A DNA stretch of 64,000 bases, from assembly GCA_039033855.1 (NCBI GenBank), contig JBCCBV010000004.1, positions 114,214 to 178,213 on the forward strand, in the 5' to 3' direction. The position numbers and the translations under genes are program-made. This DNA is from JBCCBV01 sp039033855. Lineage in GTDB: Bacteria > Planctomycetota > Phycisphaerae > Phycisphaerales > Phycisphaeraceae. The stretch's first letter is position 1. Each line of letters starts with the position of its first letter. Below the pieces are notes generated by a model. The model was given only the letters and a program-made list of their open reading frames with translations, had not been told where the DNA came from and did no database searches. Of the stretch, positions 8,432 to 16,931 are shown one piece after another.

Positions 8432-10072
8432 TTAAACGTTCTCCATCGTGCGAGAGGTTTGCCAGCCGTGCCAAGCCTTGAGGAACACGTTCTCCGCCAG
8501 GCGCAGCCGGTGTTCCGCGGCGCCGCGTACATCGGAGATCGGGCGGATCAAAGAGCGGGCGAGCGCCCCCGCTTGGCGGAAGGCCGCTTCGTCGAACGCG
8601 CGCCCGCAAAGCAGCGCTTCGACCTCGGGCAAGCGCACCACCGTGGGGCCGACGCCGCCGAGCGCCACCGCCGCGGTTTCGATCGACGTGCCGTCGGGGC
8701 TCAGACCGACACGGACCGCCGCGGTAAAGGTGGAGATGTCCATGTCCAGGCGCCTGGAGCTCTTCTCCAGGTGCAGGCGCTCGTTTTCCGCCAGGTGGGG
8801 CAAGTGAACGGCCAAAATCAGCTCGCTTGGCGTCATCCCCGTCTGCTTGTAGCCGGTGTAGAACTCGGTGATCGGAACCCGCCGGGCGCCGCGCTCGTGG
8901 GAACCCAGTTCGACCTGCGCATCCATGCCAAAGAGCGCCGGCAGCGAGTCGGCGATCGGCGAACCGTTGGCCAGGTTGCCGCCAAGGGTGCCCATCTCGC
9001 GGATCTGAGGCGATCCGAAGCGCTCAAGGATACCGGCCCATTGCGGCAGGCCGTCGGCCACGCAGTCGAGCACGGCCCGCCACGTTGCGCCCGCGCCCAA
9101 GCGGAAGCCGTCGGGCTCTGCGTGGCAGCCGGCGAGTTCTTCCAGCCCGGTGATCGACAGCACCCGGTCCGGCCAAGCGGCGCCGTGGCTCTGCCAAACG
9201 CCCACGTCGGTGGCGCCGGCGACGACGAGCGCTTCGGGGTGGTCGTGTTTGTACCGCAGCGCCTCGGCCAACGTGGTGGGCAGGAAGAGCTCAACTTTTC
9301 GGCTGGGCAGGGCCGGTCCGTCCAGCCACGCTGCGCTTTGTTGCAGAGGCGCCGGATGACCGTTGCTCGCCGGGTCGACCTGCGCAGGCGTTTGATCTGC
9401 CCGGTCGCCGGGTCCGATCGGAACCGAGAGCGTCATCGTGAACGCACCGCCGGGTTGTTCTTCCAACATCGAGAGGATTACGGCCTCGTCGTACACCTCG
9501 GCCAGGCGGGCGATCTTGGCCGGGTCGACTGCGGCGCAGGCGTCGAAGATCTGCTGGTAGCCGGTGCACCGGCAGAGGTTGCCCGACAATCCATGACGCA
9601 CGCGGTCGTGGTCGAGTGGCTGGGGGGCACCTGTTTGTTCGTGCAGGCCGTGGAGCGCCATGACGATGCCCGGGGTGCAGAAGCCGCATTGCGAGCCGTG
9701 CCCGTCGACCATGGCTTTCTGGAGGACGGTCAACCGGGCGGGGTCGGGCTCGGCCTGTGGTTCGGCGGAGGTCGGGCCTTGGAGCCCCTCGACGGTTACG
9801 ACGTGGGTGCCCCGGCACTGGAATGCCTGAACGATGCAGGCGTCGATCGGGCGGTAGTCCAGCCGTGCCGTGCCGTCGGCGTTTTCGACGGGCCGGCCGA
9901 TGAGGACGGTGCAGGCGCCGCAGTCGCCCTCGGCGCAGACGACCTTGGTACCGATCAACCCCAGGCGTCGGCGGAGCAGCGTGGAGAGCGAGGTCAGCGC
10001 GTCGGCGTCGCCCAGGCGGATCGGCCGTCCGTTGACGACAAAGCAAACAGAAGGATCGGTCATCGGTGCCAT
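8432..10072 (-). CDS. xdhA: xanthine dehydrogenase, FeS and FAD subunit
   Basis: The small subunit carries two [2Fe-2S] clusters and FAD and passes electrons from the molybdenum site to NAD. The plant-type ferredoxin motif CAEGDCGAC is followed by the second cluster motifs CGFCTPGIVMAL and CRCTGY. The C-terminal half is the FAD domain (VVAGATDVGV, EMGTLGGNLANGSPIAD). The start is set at the ATG at 10072; an ATG three codons later (10063) fits equally well, and no clear Shine-Dalgarno decides. It is divergent from the allantoate amidohydrolase gene, with a 11-bp tandem repeat in the gap. Confidence 0.95.
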   Translation of the reverse strand: MAPMTDPSVCFVVNGRPIRLGDADALTSLSTLLRRRLGLIGTKVVCAEGDCGACTVLIGRPVENADGTARLDYRPIDACIVQAFQCRGTHVVTVEGLQGPTSAEPQAEPDPARLTVLQKAMVDGHGSQCGFCTPGIVMALHGLHEQTGAPQPLDHDRVRHGLSGNLCRCTGYQQIFDACAAVDPAKIARLAEVYDEAVILSMLEEQPGGAFTMTLSVPIGPGDRADQTPAQVDPASNGHPAPLQQSAAWLDGPALPSRKVELFLPTTLAEALRYKHDHPEALVVAGATDVGVWQSHGAAWPDRVLSITGLEELAGCHAEPDGFRLGAGATWRAVLDCVADGLPQWAGILERFGSPQIREMGTLGGNLANGSPIADSLPALFGMDAQVELGSHERGARRVPITEFYTGYKQTGMTPSELILAVHLPHLAENERLHLEKSSRRLDMDISTFTAAVRVGLSPDGTSIETAAVALGGVGPTVVRLPEVEALLCGRAFDEAAFRQAGALARSLIRPISDVRGAAEHRLRLAENVFLKAWHGWQTSRTMENV

Positions 10073-10190
10073 AAATCGATCGGGCGTGCCGCCGGGGAAG
10101 CAGACCGGGGAGGGCCGAAAGCGCCCGCCCAGCGCGACACGCCGAATCGAGCCAGTGTAAGGCGCCCAAGGCCGAAAGCGAAGCGCCACG

Positions 10191-10255
10191 CCCCGGATCG
10201 CCCCCGGATCGCCCCCGGATCACCCCCGGATCGCCCGCGGATCGCCCGCGGACAC
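10191..10255. repeat. 11-bp tandem repeat (CCCCCGGATCG) between divergent xdhA and allC
   Basis: About six head-to-tail copies of an 11-bp unit, CCCCCGGATCG and close variants with CCCGCGGATCG, fill most of the space just upstream of allC. The same unit recurs at 46246-46284. The gap between xdhA (10072) and allC (10279) must hold both promoters, so the array could be a regulator-binding region or simply a slippage repeat. No regulator gene lies near. Confidence 0.7.
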
Positions 10256-10278
10256 GGCGCCACGGTTACCTTGGCTCG

Positions 10279-11598
10279 ATGGCCCCTGCCACCGCTCCAC
10301 GCCCTGCCGACCCCTCCGCCCACGCCCTGGCCGCCCGGGTACTCGATCGCTGCGATCGCCTGGCCCGCCATACCGACGAGCCCGGCCGGATCACCCGCCT
10401 GTATCTGTCCGACGCCACACGCGCCGCCCACGCCGAGCTGCGCGGCTGGATGATCGACGCCGGGCTGACGGTGCGCACCGACAACGCCGGCAACCTGATC
10501 GGCCGGCGGCCCGCCGCAGACGATGTGCCCGACGGCACCCCTGCCCCGCGCGTCTTGCTGCTGGGCTCGCACCTCGACACCGTGCCCGACGCCGGGCGAT
10601 ACGACGGCGTGCTGGGCGTGATGATCGCCCTGGCCGCGGTGGAAGCGCTGGCGGCCGAGCCGCTGGCGATGCATATCGACGTGGTCGGGTTCAGCGAGGA
10701 AGAGGGCGTCCGCTTCGACCGCCCGTACCTGGGCAGCGCCGCGGCGGCGGGCACGTTCGACCCGGGCTGGCTCCGGCGGAACGACGCCAGTGGGGCCTCG
10801 CTCCAGTGGGCCATCGAGCGATTCGGCCTCGACCCCACCGCCATCGCGCAAGACGCTTACGACCCGGCCGAGGTGCTGGGCTACACCGAGGTGCACCTCG
10901 AGCAAGGCCCGGTGCTCGCGTCGGCCGGCCGGCCGGGCGGGGTGGTGACCGCGATCCAGGGGCAAAGCCGGCTGCGGGTGCGTTTTGTCGGCAAGCCCGC
11001 CCATGCCGGGACCACGCCGATGGACGCACGGCAAGACGCGCTGGCGGCCGCGGCCCATTGGATGGTGCGGGTCCAGTCGGTCGGCCGTGCCACAGGCGAC
11101 CTGCGGGCCACCGTCGGGCAGGTCGAGGTCGGGCCCGGCGCCCGCAACGTGGTGCCCGGCATCGCGGAGCTTTCGCTCGATGTCCGCCACGATCTGGACG
11201 ACGTCCGCCGATCCGCCACCGACGGGCTGTTGCACGAAGCCGGCCAGATCGCCGAAGACCAGGGCGTGCGGTTCGAGGTGCTCGATGCGCAAGACCAGCC
11301 CGCGACGCCGATGGACCCGGCGCTGTCGCAAGCGCTCGAGGGCGCCATGCAAGACGCCGACCTGGAGCCCGCTCGATTGCCCAGCGGCGCGGGGCACGAC
11401 GCCGTGGCCATGGCCGCGCTGGGCCCGGTGGCGATGCTGTTTGTGCGCGACCCCGGCGCGGCCAGCCATCACCCCGACGAGCGTGTCGAGGTCGAGGACG
11501 TCGCGGCCGCCGTGGGCACGCTCACGGCGTACATCCGCCGGCTGGCCGCCGCGATCGACGGGTCGCCGCACGACGCGGCCGGTAAGGTGTCGCGATGA
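10279..11598 (+). CDS. allC: allantoate amidohydrolase (M20-type metal-dependent hydrolase)
   Basis: The 439-residue protein belongs to the amidohydrolase/carbamoylase branch of the M20 fold. It shows GSHLDTVPDAGRYDG (metal His and Asp), FSEEEGVRF (catalytic Glu pair), HLEQGPVL, GKPAHAGTTPMD, and the late metal ligand in HHPDERVE. It should split allantoate into (S)-ureidoglycine, CO2 and NH3. The branch also includes N-carbamoyl-amino-acid hydrolases; the immediate overlap with the ureidoglycine aminohydrolase gene (ATGA at 11595-11598) is what favours allantoate. First gene of the plus-strand allC-allE-UAH operon. Confidence 0.88.
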   Translation: MAPATAPRPADPSAHALAARVLDRCDRLARHTDEPGRITRLYLSDATRAAHAELRGWMIDAGLTVRTDNAGNLIGRRPAADDVPDGTPAPRVLLLGSHLDTVPDAGRYDGVLGVMIALAAVEALAAEPLAMHIDVVGFSEEEGVRFDRPYLGSAAAAGTFDPGWLRRNDASGASLQWAIERFGLDPTAIAQDAYDPAEVLGYTEVHLEQGPVLASAGRPGGVVTAIQGQSRLRVRFVGKPAHAGTTPMDARQDALAAAAHWMVRVQSVGRATGDLRATVGQVEVGPGARNVVPGIAELSLDVRHDLDDVRRSATDGLLHEAGQIAEDQGVRFEVLDAQDQPATPMDPALSQALEGAMQDADLEPARLPSGAGHDAVAMAALGPVAMLFVRDPGAASHHPDERVEVEDVAAAVGTLTAYIRRLAAAIDGSPHDAAGKVSR

Positions 11599-12380
11599 GC
11601 CTGGGACAGACCCGCACGCACGTCGGCCGGAACCACGCGGTGATCGCGCCCGATTCGCACGTGGTCGCGCCACTCGTGGGCTGGCGCCACACCGAGGGCG
11701 TCGTGCTCATGTCGCCGGCGATGGGGCCGACCGGCTGCGGACCGGGCTTCGTGCAAACCCTGGTTCACCTGACCGAACAGAGCGTCGGGGGCCCCGCGCC
11801 TGCCGGCTGCGAGCGCTTCGTCTACGTGATTCATGGCCGGGCCGACGTGGCCGGCCAGACGCTCGACCCCGGCGGCTACGCCTGGCTGAACCCGGGCGAC
11901 CCGGCGCCGATCCGGGGTGTGGGCGAGGCCACCCTGTGGGTACACGAACAGACGTATACGCCGCACCCCGACCACGCCGTGCCGTCCACTCTCCACGGCC
12001 ACATCGACCACCAGACCGCCGAGCCGTTTCAAGGCGACCCGGCCGCACGGCTGGCCAAGCTCTTGCCCGAGCAAGACGGTTTCGACCTCGAGATCAACCG
12101 CTTCACCTTCGACCCAGGCGCCGCGTTGCCGCTGGTGGAGTCGCACGTCAACGAGCACGGCCTGCTCATGACCCATGGCCAAGGCGTGTACCGCCTGGGC
12201 ACCGGCGCCGACGAACACTGGCAAACGGTGGAGGCCGGCGACGCCATCTGGATGGGCGCCTACTGCCCGCAGTGGTTCGGCTGCCTGGGCAAAGCGCCGG
12301 CGACGTACCTCTACAGCAAGAACGTCCGCCGATCCGCCCTGCCGTGCTCGACCGCGCCGGACCCCACGGCGCCCATGTGA
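11595..12380 (+). CDS. allE: (S)-ureidoglycine aminohydrolase
   Basis: The 261-residue bicupin releases ammonia from (S)-ureidoglycine to give (S)-ureidoglycolate. Family landmarks are the N-terminal GQTRTHVGRNHAVIAPDSHV, the second-cupin metal region with ESHVNEHGLLMTHGQGVYRL, and the ending AYCPQWFGC then YLYSKNVRR. Length matches the family. Its ATG overlaps the allC stop by 4 bp and its TGA touches the next ATG (TGATG), so the three genes are probably translated as a coupled unit. Confidence 0.93.
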   Translation: MSLGQTRTHVGRNHAVIAPDSHVVAPLVGWRHTEGVVLMSPAMGPTGCGPGFVQTLVHLTEQSVGGPAPAGCERFVYVIHGRADVAGQTLDPGGYAWLNPGDPAPIRGVGEATLWVHEQTYTPHPDHAVPSTLHGHIDHQTAEPFQGDPAARLAKLLPEQDGFDLEINRFTFDPGAALPLVESHVNEHGLLMTHGQGVYRLGTGADEHWQTVEAGDAIWMGAYCPQWFGCLGKAPATYLYSKNVRRSALPCSTAPDPTAPM

Positions 12381-13630
12381 TGCACATCGAGGTCCACACC
12401 CACGCGCTGCTGGACGAGTTGCACAAGCTCGCTTCGTTCAGCGCCTGCCCCGAGCCCGTACCGGCCGTTACCCGGGTCGTGTTCACGCGCGAAGACCAAG
12501 AGGCCCGGACTTGGCTGACCGAGCGCTTCGAGGCCGCAGGCTTGGCCGTACGCGCCGACGCCATCGGCAACACCTTCGCCCGCTGGGCCCCGCCGGGGTG
12601 CGACGCTACCGCGCCGGCCATTGGCACGGGCTCGCACGCCGACGCCATCCCTCACGCGGGCATGTACGACGGCACCGTCGGCGTGTTGGGCGGGCTCGAG
12701 GCCGTCCGCGCCTTGCAGCGCGCCGGGCACACGCCGGCCCGACCGATCGACGTGGTGCTGTTCACCTCCGAAGAGCCCACCCGCTTCGGCCTGGGGTGCA
12801 CCGGCTCGCGCACGCTCTGCGGCAACCTGGCCCCCGACACGCTGGCTGGATTACGCGATGAACAAGGCGTTTCGTTCGATGAGGCCCGTCAGTCCGCGGG
12901 GTTTTCCGGCGCCATCTCCGACGTGCCGCTGCCGCCAAGTGCTTATGCCGGTTTCGTCGAGTTGCACATCGAACAAGGGCCGACGCTCGAGCAAGACGGC
13001 GTCGACCTGGGCGTGGTCACCGCCATCGCCGCGCCCGCGGCGGCACGCTTTGTGGTCGAGGGGCAAGGCGGACACGCCGGCGGCGTCTTGATGCCCGACC
13101 GCCACGATGCGCTGTGCGCCGCGGCCGAGCTCACGCTGGCGATCGAACGTTTGGCGCAAGCAAGCCCCAGCCCCGACTGCGTGGCCACCGTGGGCGAGTT
13201 GGCCGTGCACCCCGGCGCGGTGAACTCGATCCCTTCGCGCACAGAGCTATCGCTCGACCTGCGCGACATCGACCACGACAACCGCGACGCGGTGCTGGCC
13301 GACATCCAACAGGCGGCCCGCGACATCGCCCAGCGGCGTGGCGTGACCATGAAAGGCCGTGTGCTGAACGCCGACGCCCCGGCCCGGTGCGATGCGGCCG
13401 TGATTTCTGCGCTAAAGCAAGCCGCGCAAGACGCCGGCTACAGCCACCGCACGATGGTCAGCCGGGCCTATCACGACAGCCTGTTCATGGCCGGACGGTT
13501 CCCCACCGGGATGCTGTTTATCCCTTGCCGCAATGGGGTTTCGCACCGACCGGACGAGTTCGTCGAGCCGGATCACCTGGAAGCCGGCGTGGCGACGCTG
13601 GCCCGCACGCTCGCGTTATTGAGCGCGTGA
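12380..13630 (+). CDS. ureidoglycolate amidohydrolase (M20-type)
   Basis: The 416-residue protein is a second M20-type amidohydrolase: GSHADAIPHAGMYDG, FTSEEPTRFG, HIEQGPTLEQ, GQGGHAGGVLMPDRHDA. Near the end the run MVSRAYHDSLFMA followed by GMLFIPC closely recalls plant ureidoglycolate amidohydrolase, which produces glyoxylate, CO2 and two ammonia. That, and its place after allC and allE, is the basis for the call. The start is the ATG at 12380 overlapping the allE TGA. The same frame is open back to 10985, but that part is a shadow of allC and allE, not a fusion. Confidence 0.88.
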   Translation: MHIEVHTHALLDELHKLASFSACPEPVPAVTRVVFTREDQEARTWLTERFEAAGLAVRADAIGNTFARWAPPGCDATAPAIGTGSHADAIPHAGMYDGTVGVLGGLEAVRALQRAGHTPARPIDVVLFTSEEPTRFGLGCTGSRTLCGNLAPDTLAGLRDEQGVSFDEARQSAGFSGAISDVPLPPSAYAGFVELHIEQGPTLEQDGVDLGVVTAIAAPAAARFVVEGQGGHAGGVLMPDRHDALCAAAELTLAIERLAQASPSPDCVATVGELAVHPGAVNSIPSRTELSLDLRDIDHDNRDAVLADIQQAARDIAQRRGVTMKGRVLNADAPARCDAAVISALKQAAQDAGYSHRTMVSRAYHDSLFMAGRFPTGMLFIPCRNGVSHRPDEFVEPDHLEAGVATLARTLALLSA

Positions 13631-13673
13631 ATATGCGCTCCCCAACAAAAAGCGGGGGTTGCATTGCGGCCGG
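13631..13673. terminator. possible bidirectional terminator between convergent genes
   Basis: The 43-bp gap between the convergent ureidoglycolate amidohydrolase and uricase genes contains CTCCCC, then AACAAAAAGC, then GGGGGT, a short GC stem with an A-rich loop. There is no clear T-tract in either direction. It is a weak candidate only. Confidence 0.25.
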
Positions 13674-14522
13674 CTACCGCCCCACCGTGGCCTGGATGAA
13701 GCCCGCCGGCGCGTCGGTCACCTCGAACACGCCGTTGGGGTTCTCACGGCCGATCTTCTCCAACGGGAAGCGCAGGTGGTGCTTGTTGGGCATGGTGAGG
13801 GTGATGCGTTCGATGGCCGGGCACGCCTGCACCGCCGCCGACCCCATGAGGTACAGCGTCTGCTGGACCGACACGCTGTAGTGGTCGACGAACGCCGACA
13901 TCAGCGCTGTGCGGATCGAGGCACGGTGCGCAGGAAAGTCGAAGCCTTGGGCCTTGGGCTCGGCGTAGACCCAGTCGGCCCGGAGCACGGTGGCCAGGAT
14001 GCGGTCGTCGGTGTCGGGCAGGCTGCGGTAGTCGTCTTGCACGAAGTTTTCGAAGCCGCTTTGCGTGGTCTTGGCAATCATCAGGTCGTCGATGCCGGAC
14101 GTAACCCGGAGCGGGCCGTCGCGCTCGACCGACACCTCGGCCGTGGGCGTTTCGGCGTCGCTGCCGGTAAACGCGTGGTCGTGGTCGGAAAGGCGATGCC
14201 AGACGTGCTCGCGCAGGCGAACCGTGGCGGCCGAGACGTGGTCGTATTGCGTTAAGAAGTGCCCGGCGAGCGCCGCACCGAACGATTCGATCGAATGCCA
14301 CGGGTCCGCATGGGCCACGGCGTACACCGTGTTGCGGATCGAATCCGTGGCGATCACCGAGCGGTTGTCGGCCTCGGTGTACGACTTGTCGAAGGCGCCC
14401 TTGAGCTCGACATCGACCGTGGCTTCGACAAAGCCGTGGCGGTCTGGCGCGTCGCCATTGCGGAGAATCTTGCTAACGCGGACAGTGTGCTTGCCGTAGG
14501 TATGGTCGAGGAGTTTGGGCAT
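13674..14522 (-). CDS. urate oxidase (uricase)
   Basis: The cofactor-free oxidase converts urate to 5-hydroxyisourate. The 282-residue protein has YGKHTVRVSKI at the N-terminus (the catalytic Lys), ATDSIRNTVYA with the catalytic Thr, SGFENFVQDDYRSLPDTDDR with the urate-clamping Phe and Arg, and MPNKHHLRF near the end. The ATG at 14522 is preceded by AAGGA five bases away and gives the standard N-terminus MPKLLDHTYGK. It is divergent from allantoinase with 48 bp between starts. Confidence 0.95.
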   Translation of the reverse strand: MPKLLDHTYGKHTVRVSKILRNGDAPDRHGFVEATVDVELKGAFDKSYTEADNRSVIATDSIRNTVYAVAHADPWHSIESFGAALAGHFLTQYDHVSAATVRLREHVWHRLSDHDHAFTGSDAETPTAEVSVERDGPLRVTSGIDDLMIAKTTQSGFENFVQDDYRSLPDTDDRILATVLRADWVYAEPKAQGFDFPAHRASIRTALMSAFVDHYSVSVQQTLYLMGSAAVQACPAIERITLTMPNKHHLRFPLEKIGRENPNGVFEVTDAPAGFIQATVGR

Positions 14523-14570
14523 GGGGTTCCTTAGTAAGTCGCGGCCAACGGTCCGGTTTACCATGGCGCG

Positions 14571-15962
14571 ATGGTCCGCGACAACCAGCCCGCCCCGCCC
14601 TCTGCGCCTTGGGCACTGCGCAGCCGGCACATCGCGACGCCCGATGGCCCGATCGACGGCGCCGTGGTGGTGGCGCATGGCCGTATCCGGCAAGTCGTCG
14701 CGCTAGATGAGCCCCTGCCCACGGACCTCGCTCAACCGCCACAAGACTTGGGGAACCTGGCTCTGCTGCCCGGTTTCATCGACGCGCACGTACACCTGAA
14801 CGACCCGCGCCCCGGCGAGCCTTGGGAAGGTTTCGACACCGGCACCCGCGCCGCCGCAGCGGGGGGCGTGACCACCGTGGTGGATATGCCGCTCAACAGC
14901 TTGCCCGTGACGACCTCGGTCGAGGCGCTGCACGCGAAGCAAGAGGCGGCTCGTGGCCGGCTGCACACTGACGTCGGGCTGTACGCCGGGCTCGTGCCGG
15001 GCAACCTGGACGCCTTGCCGGGGTTGCTGGACGCCGGCGTGCTGGGCGTCAAGTGCTTTCTGTGCGACTCCGGCCTGCCCGAGTTCCCCGCGACCGACCA
15101 CGAAACGCTGCGCAGCGCGATGCGCGTGCTGGCCGAGCACGGTCAGGGTGTGCCGCTGCTGGCGCACGCCGAACGCACCACGCCGCAAACGTTCCCAACT
15201 ACACCAGAACAACGACGGTGCCACGCCGCGTGGGCAGACTCCCGGCCGGGAACGTTCGAACAAGCCGCGGTGCGCGAGCTGCTGGAACTCGCCCAGGACA
15301 CCGGTGCCCGGCTGCACGTGGTGCACGTCGCCGATGCCGGCGCGGTGGACCTGATCCGCCGGGCCAAGGCCGGGGGCGCCGCCGTGACCGCCGAGACTTG
15401 CCCGCACTACCTGGCCTTCACGCAAGACGACGTGGCCGACGGCGATACGCGCTTCAAGTGCGCGCCGCCCATCCGCGACGCCAAGAATCAGGCTGCGTTG
15501 TGGCAGGGCCTCTTCAACGGCACGCTCGACCTGGTCGCCTCCGACCACTCGCCGTGCCCGCCCGGGTTGAAGTCGACGGACACCGGCGATTTTTTTACGG
15601 CCTGGGGCGGGATCGCCTCGCTCCAGCTCGGACCGGCCGTCACTTGGACCCACGCCCGGCCGCGGGGCGCCACGCTCGAACACCTGGCCGACTGGTGGGC
15701 GCACGGCCCGGCCCGGTTGCTGGGGCTCGATGCCGGCATCGCACCCGGTTGCCCGGCCAACCTGGTGGCGTTCGACCCGGACGCCCAGTGGACCATCGAC
15801 GCCGACGCGTTGCACCACCGCCATGCGGTAACGCCCTACGCGGGCGCACGCCTGCAAGGACGCGCTGAGCAGGTGTGGCTGCACGGCCGGGCCGTCCTGC
15901 ATAACGAGCAGGTGCTCGATACGCCGCATGGCGTTGTTTTGCGGCGCTCGGACCACGATTGA
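14571..15962 (+). CDS. allB: allantoinase
   Basis: The 463-residue cyclic amidohydrolase opens allantoin to allantoate. It has the metal motif DAHVHLNDP, AAGGVTTVVDMPLNS, the lysine expected to be carboxylated in GVKCFLCDSG, the metal His residues in HVVHVADA and HAER, and ASDHSPCPP with the catalytic Asp. PLNS and CDSG are allantoinase-like variants that separate it from dihydropyrimidinase. It leads a plus-strand run with OHCU decarboxylase and HIU hydrolase. Confidence 0.94.
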   Translation: MVRDNQPAPPSAPWALRSRHIATPDGPIDGAVVVAHGRIRQVVALDEPLPTDLAQPPQDLGNLALLPGFIDAHVHLNDPRPGEPWEGFDTGTRAAAAGGVTTVVDMPLNSLPVTTSVEALHAKQEAARGRLHTDVGLYAGLVPGNLDALPGLLDAGVLGVKCFLCDSGLPEFPATDHETLRSAMRVLAEHGQGVPLLAHAERTTPQTFPTTPEQRRCHAAWADSRPGTFEQAAVRELLELAQDTGARLHVVHVADAGAVDLIRRAKAGGAAVTAETCPHYLAFTQDDVADGDTRFKCAPPIRDAKNQAALWQGLFNGTLDLVASDHSPCPPGLKSTDTGDFFTAWGGIASLQLGPAVTWTHARPRGATLEHLADWWAHGPARLLGLDAGIAPGCPANLVAFDPDAQWTIDADALHHRHAVTPYAGARLQGRAEQVWLHGRAVLHNEQVLDTPHGVVLRRSDHD

Positions 15963-15998
15963 TCGCGACACACGTACGCTGACAGAGGCGAGAACTTT

Positions 15999-16523
15999 AT
16001 GGACCTGCAAACGATCAACGCGCTCCCCGAAGATCGGGCCTGCCAGGCGATGCTCGGCTGCTGCGGCTCGAACCATTGGGCGACACAGATGGCCCGGGCC
16101 AGGCCGTTTGGCTCTGCAGCGGCTTTGCACGACGCCGCGGAGCGTGTGTTTGATGGGCTGGCCGAAGCGGACTGGTTGGAAGCATTCGGGGCGCACCCCA
16201 AGTTGGGGGATGTCGATTCGCTGCGGATGAAGTTCGCCGGCAACCGCGCATGGTCGGCGGGCGAACAGGCCGGAGTAGCGCAAGCGGGCGAGCAAACGCT
16301 CGCCGAGCTGGCCGAAGCAAACCGCCGGTATGAGAAGAGCAACGGCTTTATCTTCATCCTTTGCGCTTCGGGATTGTCGGCCCAGGCCATGCTCGACGCG
16401 TTGCGGGCACGGCTGCAAAACGATCGTGCGACCGAGATCGATAACGCCGGGCAGCAGCAACGCAAGATCACCCACCTGCGCCTGGACAAGCTGTTGACGG
16501 CCGGGTCGGACGAGATTCCCTGA
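15999..16523 (+). CDS. uraD: OHCU decarboxylase
   Basis: The enzyme makes (S)-allantoin from 2-oxo-4-hydroxy-4-carboxy-5-ureidoimidazoline. The 174-residue helical protein shows the family residues: AHPKLGD with the catalytic His, SAGEQAGV, the NRRYEKSNGFIFILCASG stretch and a late R-x5-EI segment. A purine-rich AGAGGCGAGAA precedes the ATG. It sits 36 bp after allB and 54 bp before the HIU hydrolase gene, so the last three steps of urate ring opening are clustered. Confidence 0.93.
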   Translation: MDLQTINALPEDRACQAMLGCCGSNHWATQMARARPFGSAAALHDAAERVFDGLAEADWLEAFGAHPKLGDVDSLRMKFAGNRAWSAGEQAGVAQAGEQTLAELAEANRRYEKSNGFIFILCASGLSAQAMLDALRARLQNDRATEIDNAGQQQRKITHLRLDKLLTAGSDEIP

Positions 16524-16577
16524 CGCACTTTTCTTGCGCCCGTTGCGGCGGAACCTGCCGACTGGTTCAATACGACG

Positions 16578-16922
16578 ATGTCGCCCATCACCACCCACGT
16601 GCTCGACACCGCCCTGGGCCGGCCGGCCGAAGGGGTCCAAGTCGCGCTGGAAAAGATCGCTCCCGAAGCAACTCTGCTTGCCGAGGGCCTGACCAACGCC
16701 GACGGACGCATCGTCGACCTGCTGCCCGAGCGCGCTCAGAAGTCGTTTGAACCCGGCCGGTACCGGCTGACGTTCCACACCGGGGCGTACTGTGCTCGAG
16801 CGAATCAGCCGTGCTTCTATCCGCAAGTGGTGATCGATTTCGAGGTGGTCGATCCTGCGCAGCACTACCACGTGCCGCTGCTGCTTTCGCCGTTTGGGTA
16901 CAGCACGTACCGCGGAAGTTGA
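16578..16922 (+). CDS. uraH: 5-hydroxyisourate hydrolase
   Basis: The 114-residue transthyretin-like protein hydrolyses 5-hydroxyisourate. It begins with THVLDTALGRPAEGV (active-site His), has the Arg of PGRYRLTF, HYHVPLLLSPFGYSTYRGS with the active-site His and the diagnostic C-terminal YRGS. Length is exactly that of the family. Last gene of the plus-strand run; convergent with adenine deaminase 9 bp away. Confidence 0.96.
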   Translation: MSPITTHVLDTALGRPAEGVQVALEKIAPEATLLAEGLTNADGRIVDLLPERAQKSFEPGRYRLTFHTGAYCARANQPCFYPQVVIDFEVVDPAQHYHVPLLLSPFGYSTYRGS

Positions 16923-16931
16923 CCGAGTCGG

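Noticed and set aside
10985..13630. 881-residue open frame suggesting a giant hydrolase
   Set aside because: Only the part from 12380 has M20-type motifs. The rest is a shadow of allC and allE, which overlap it in other frames.
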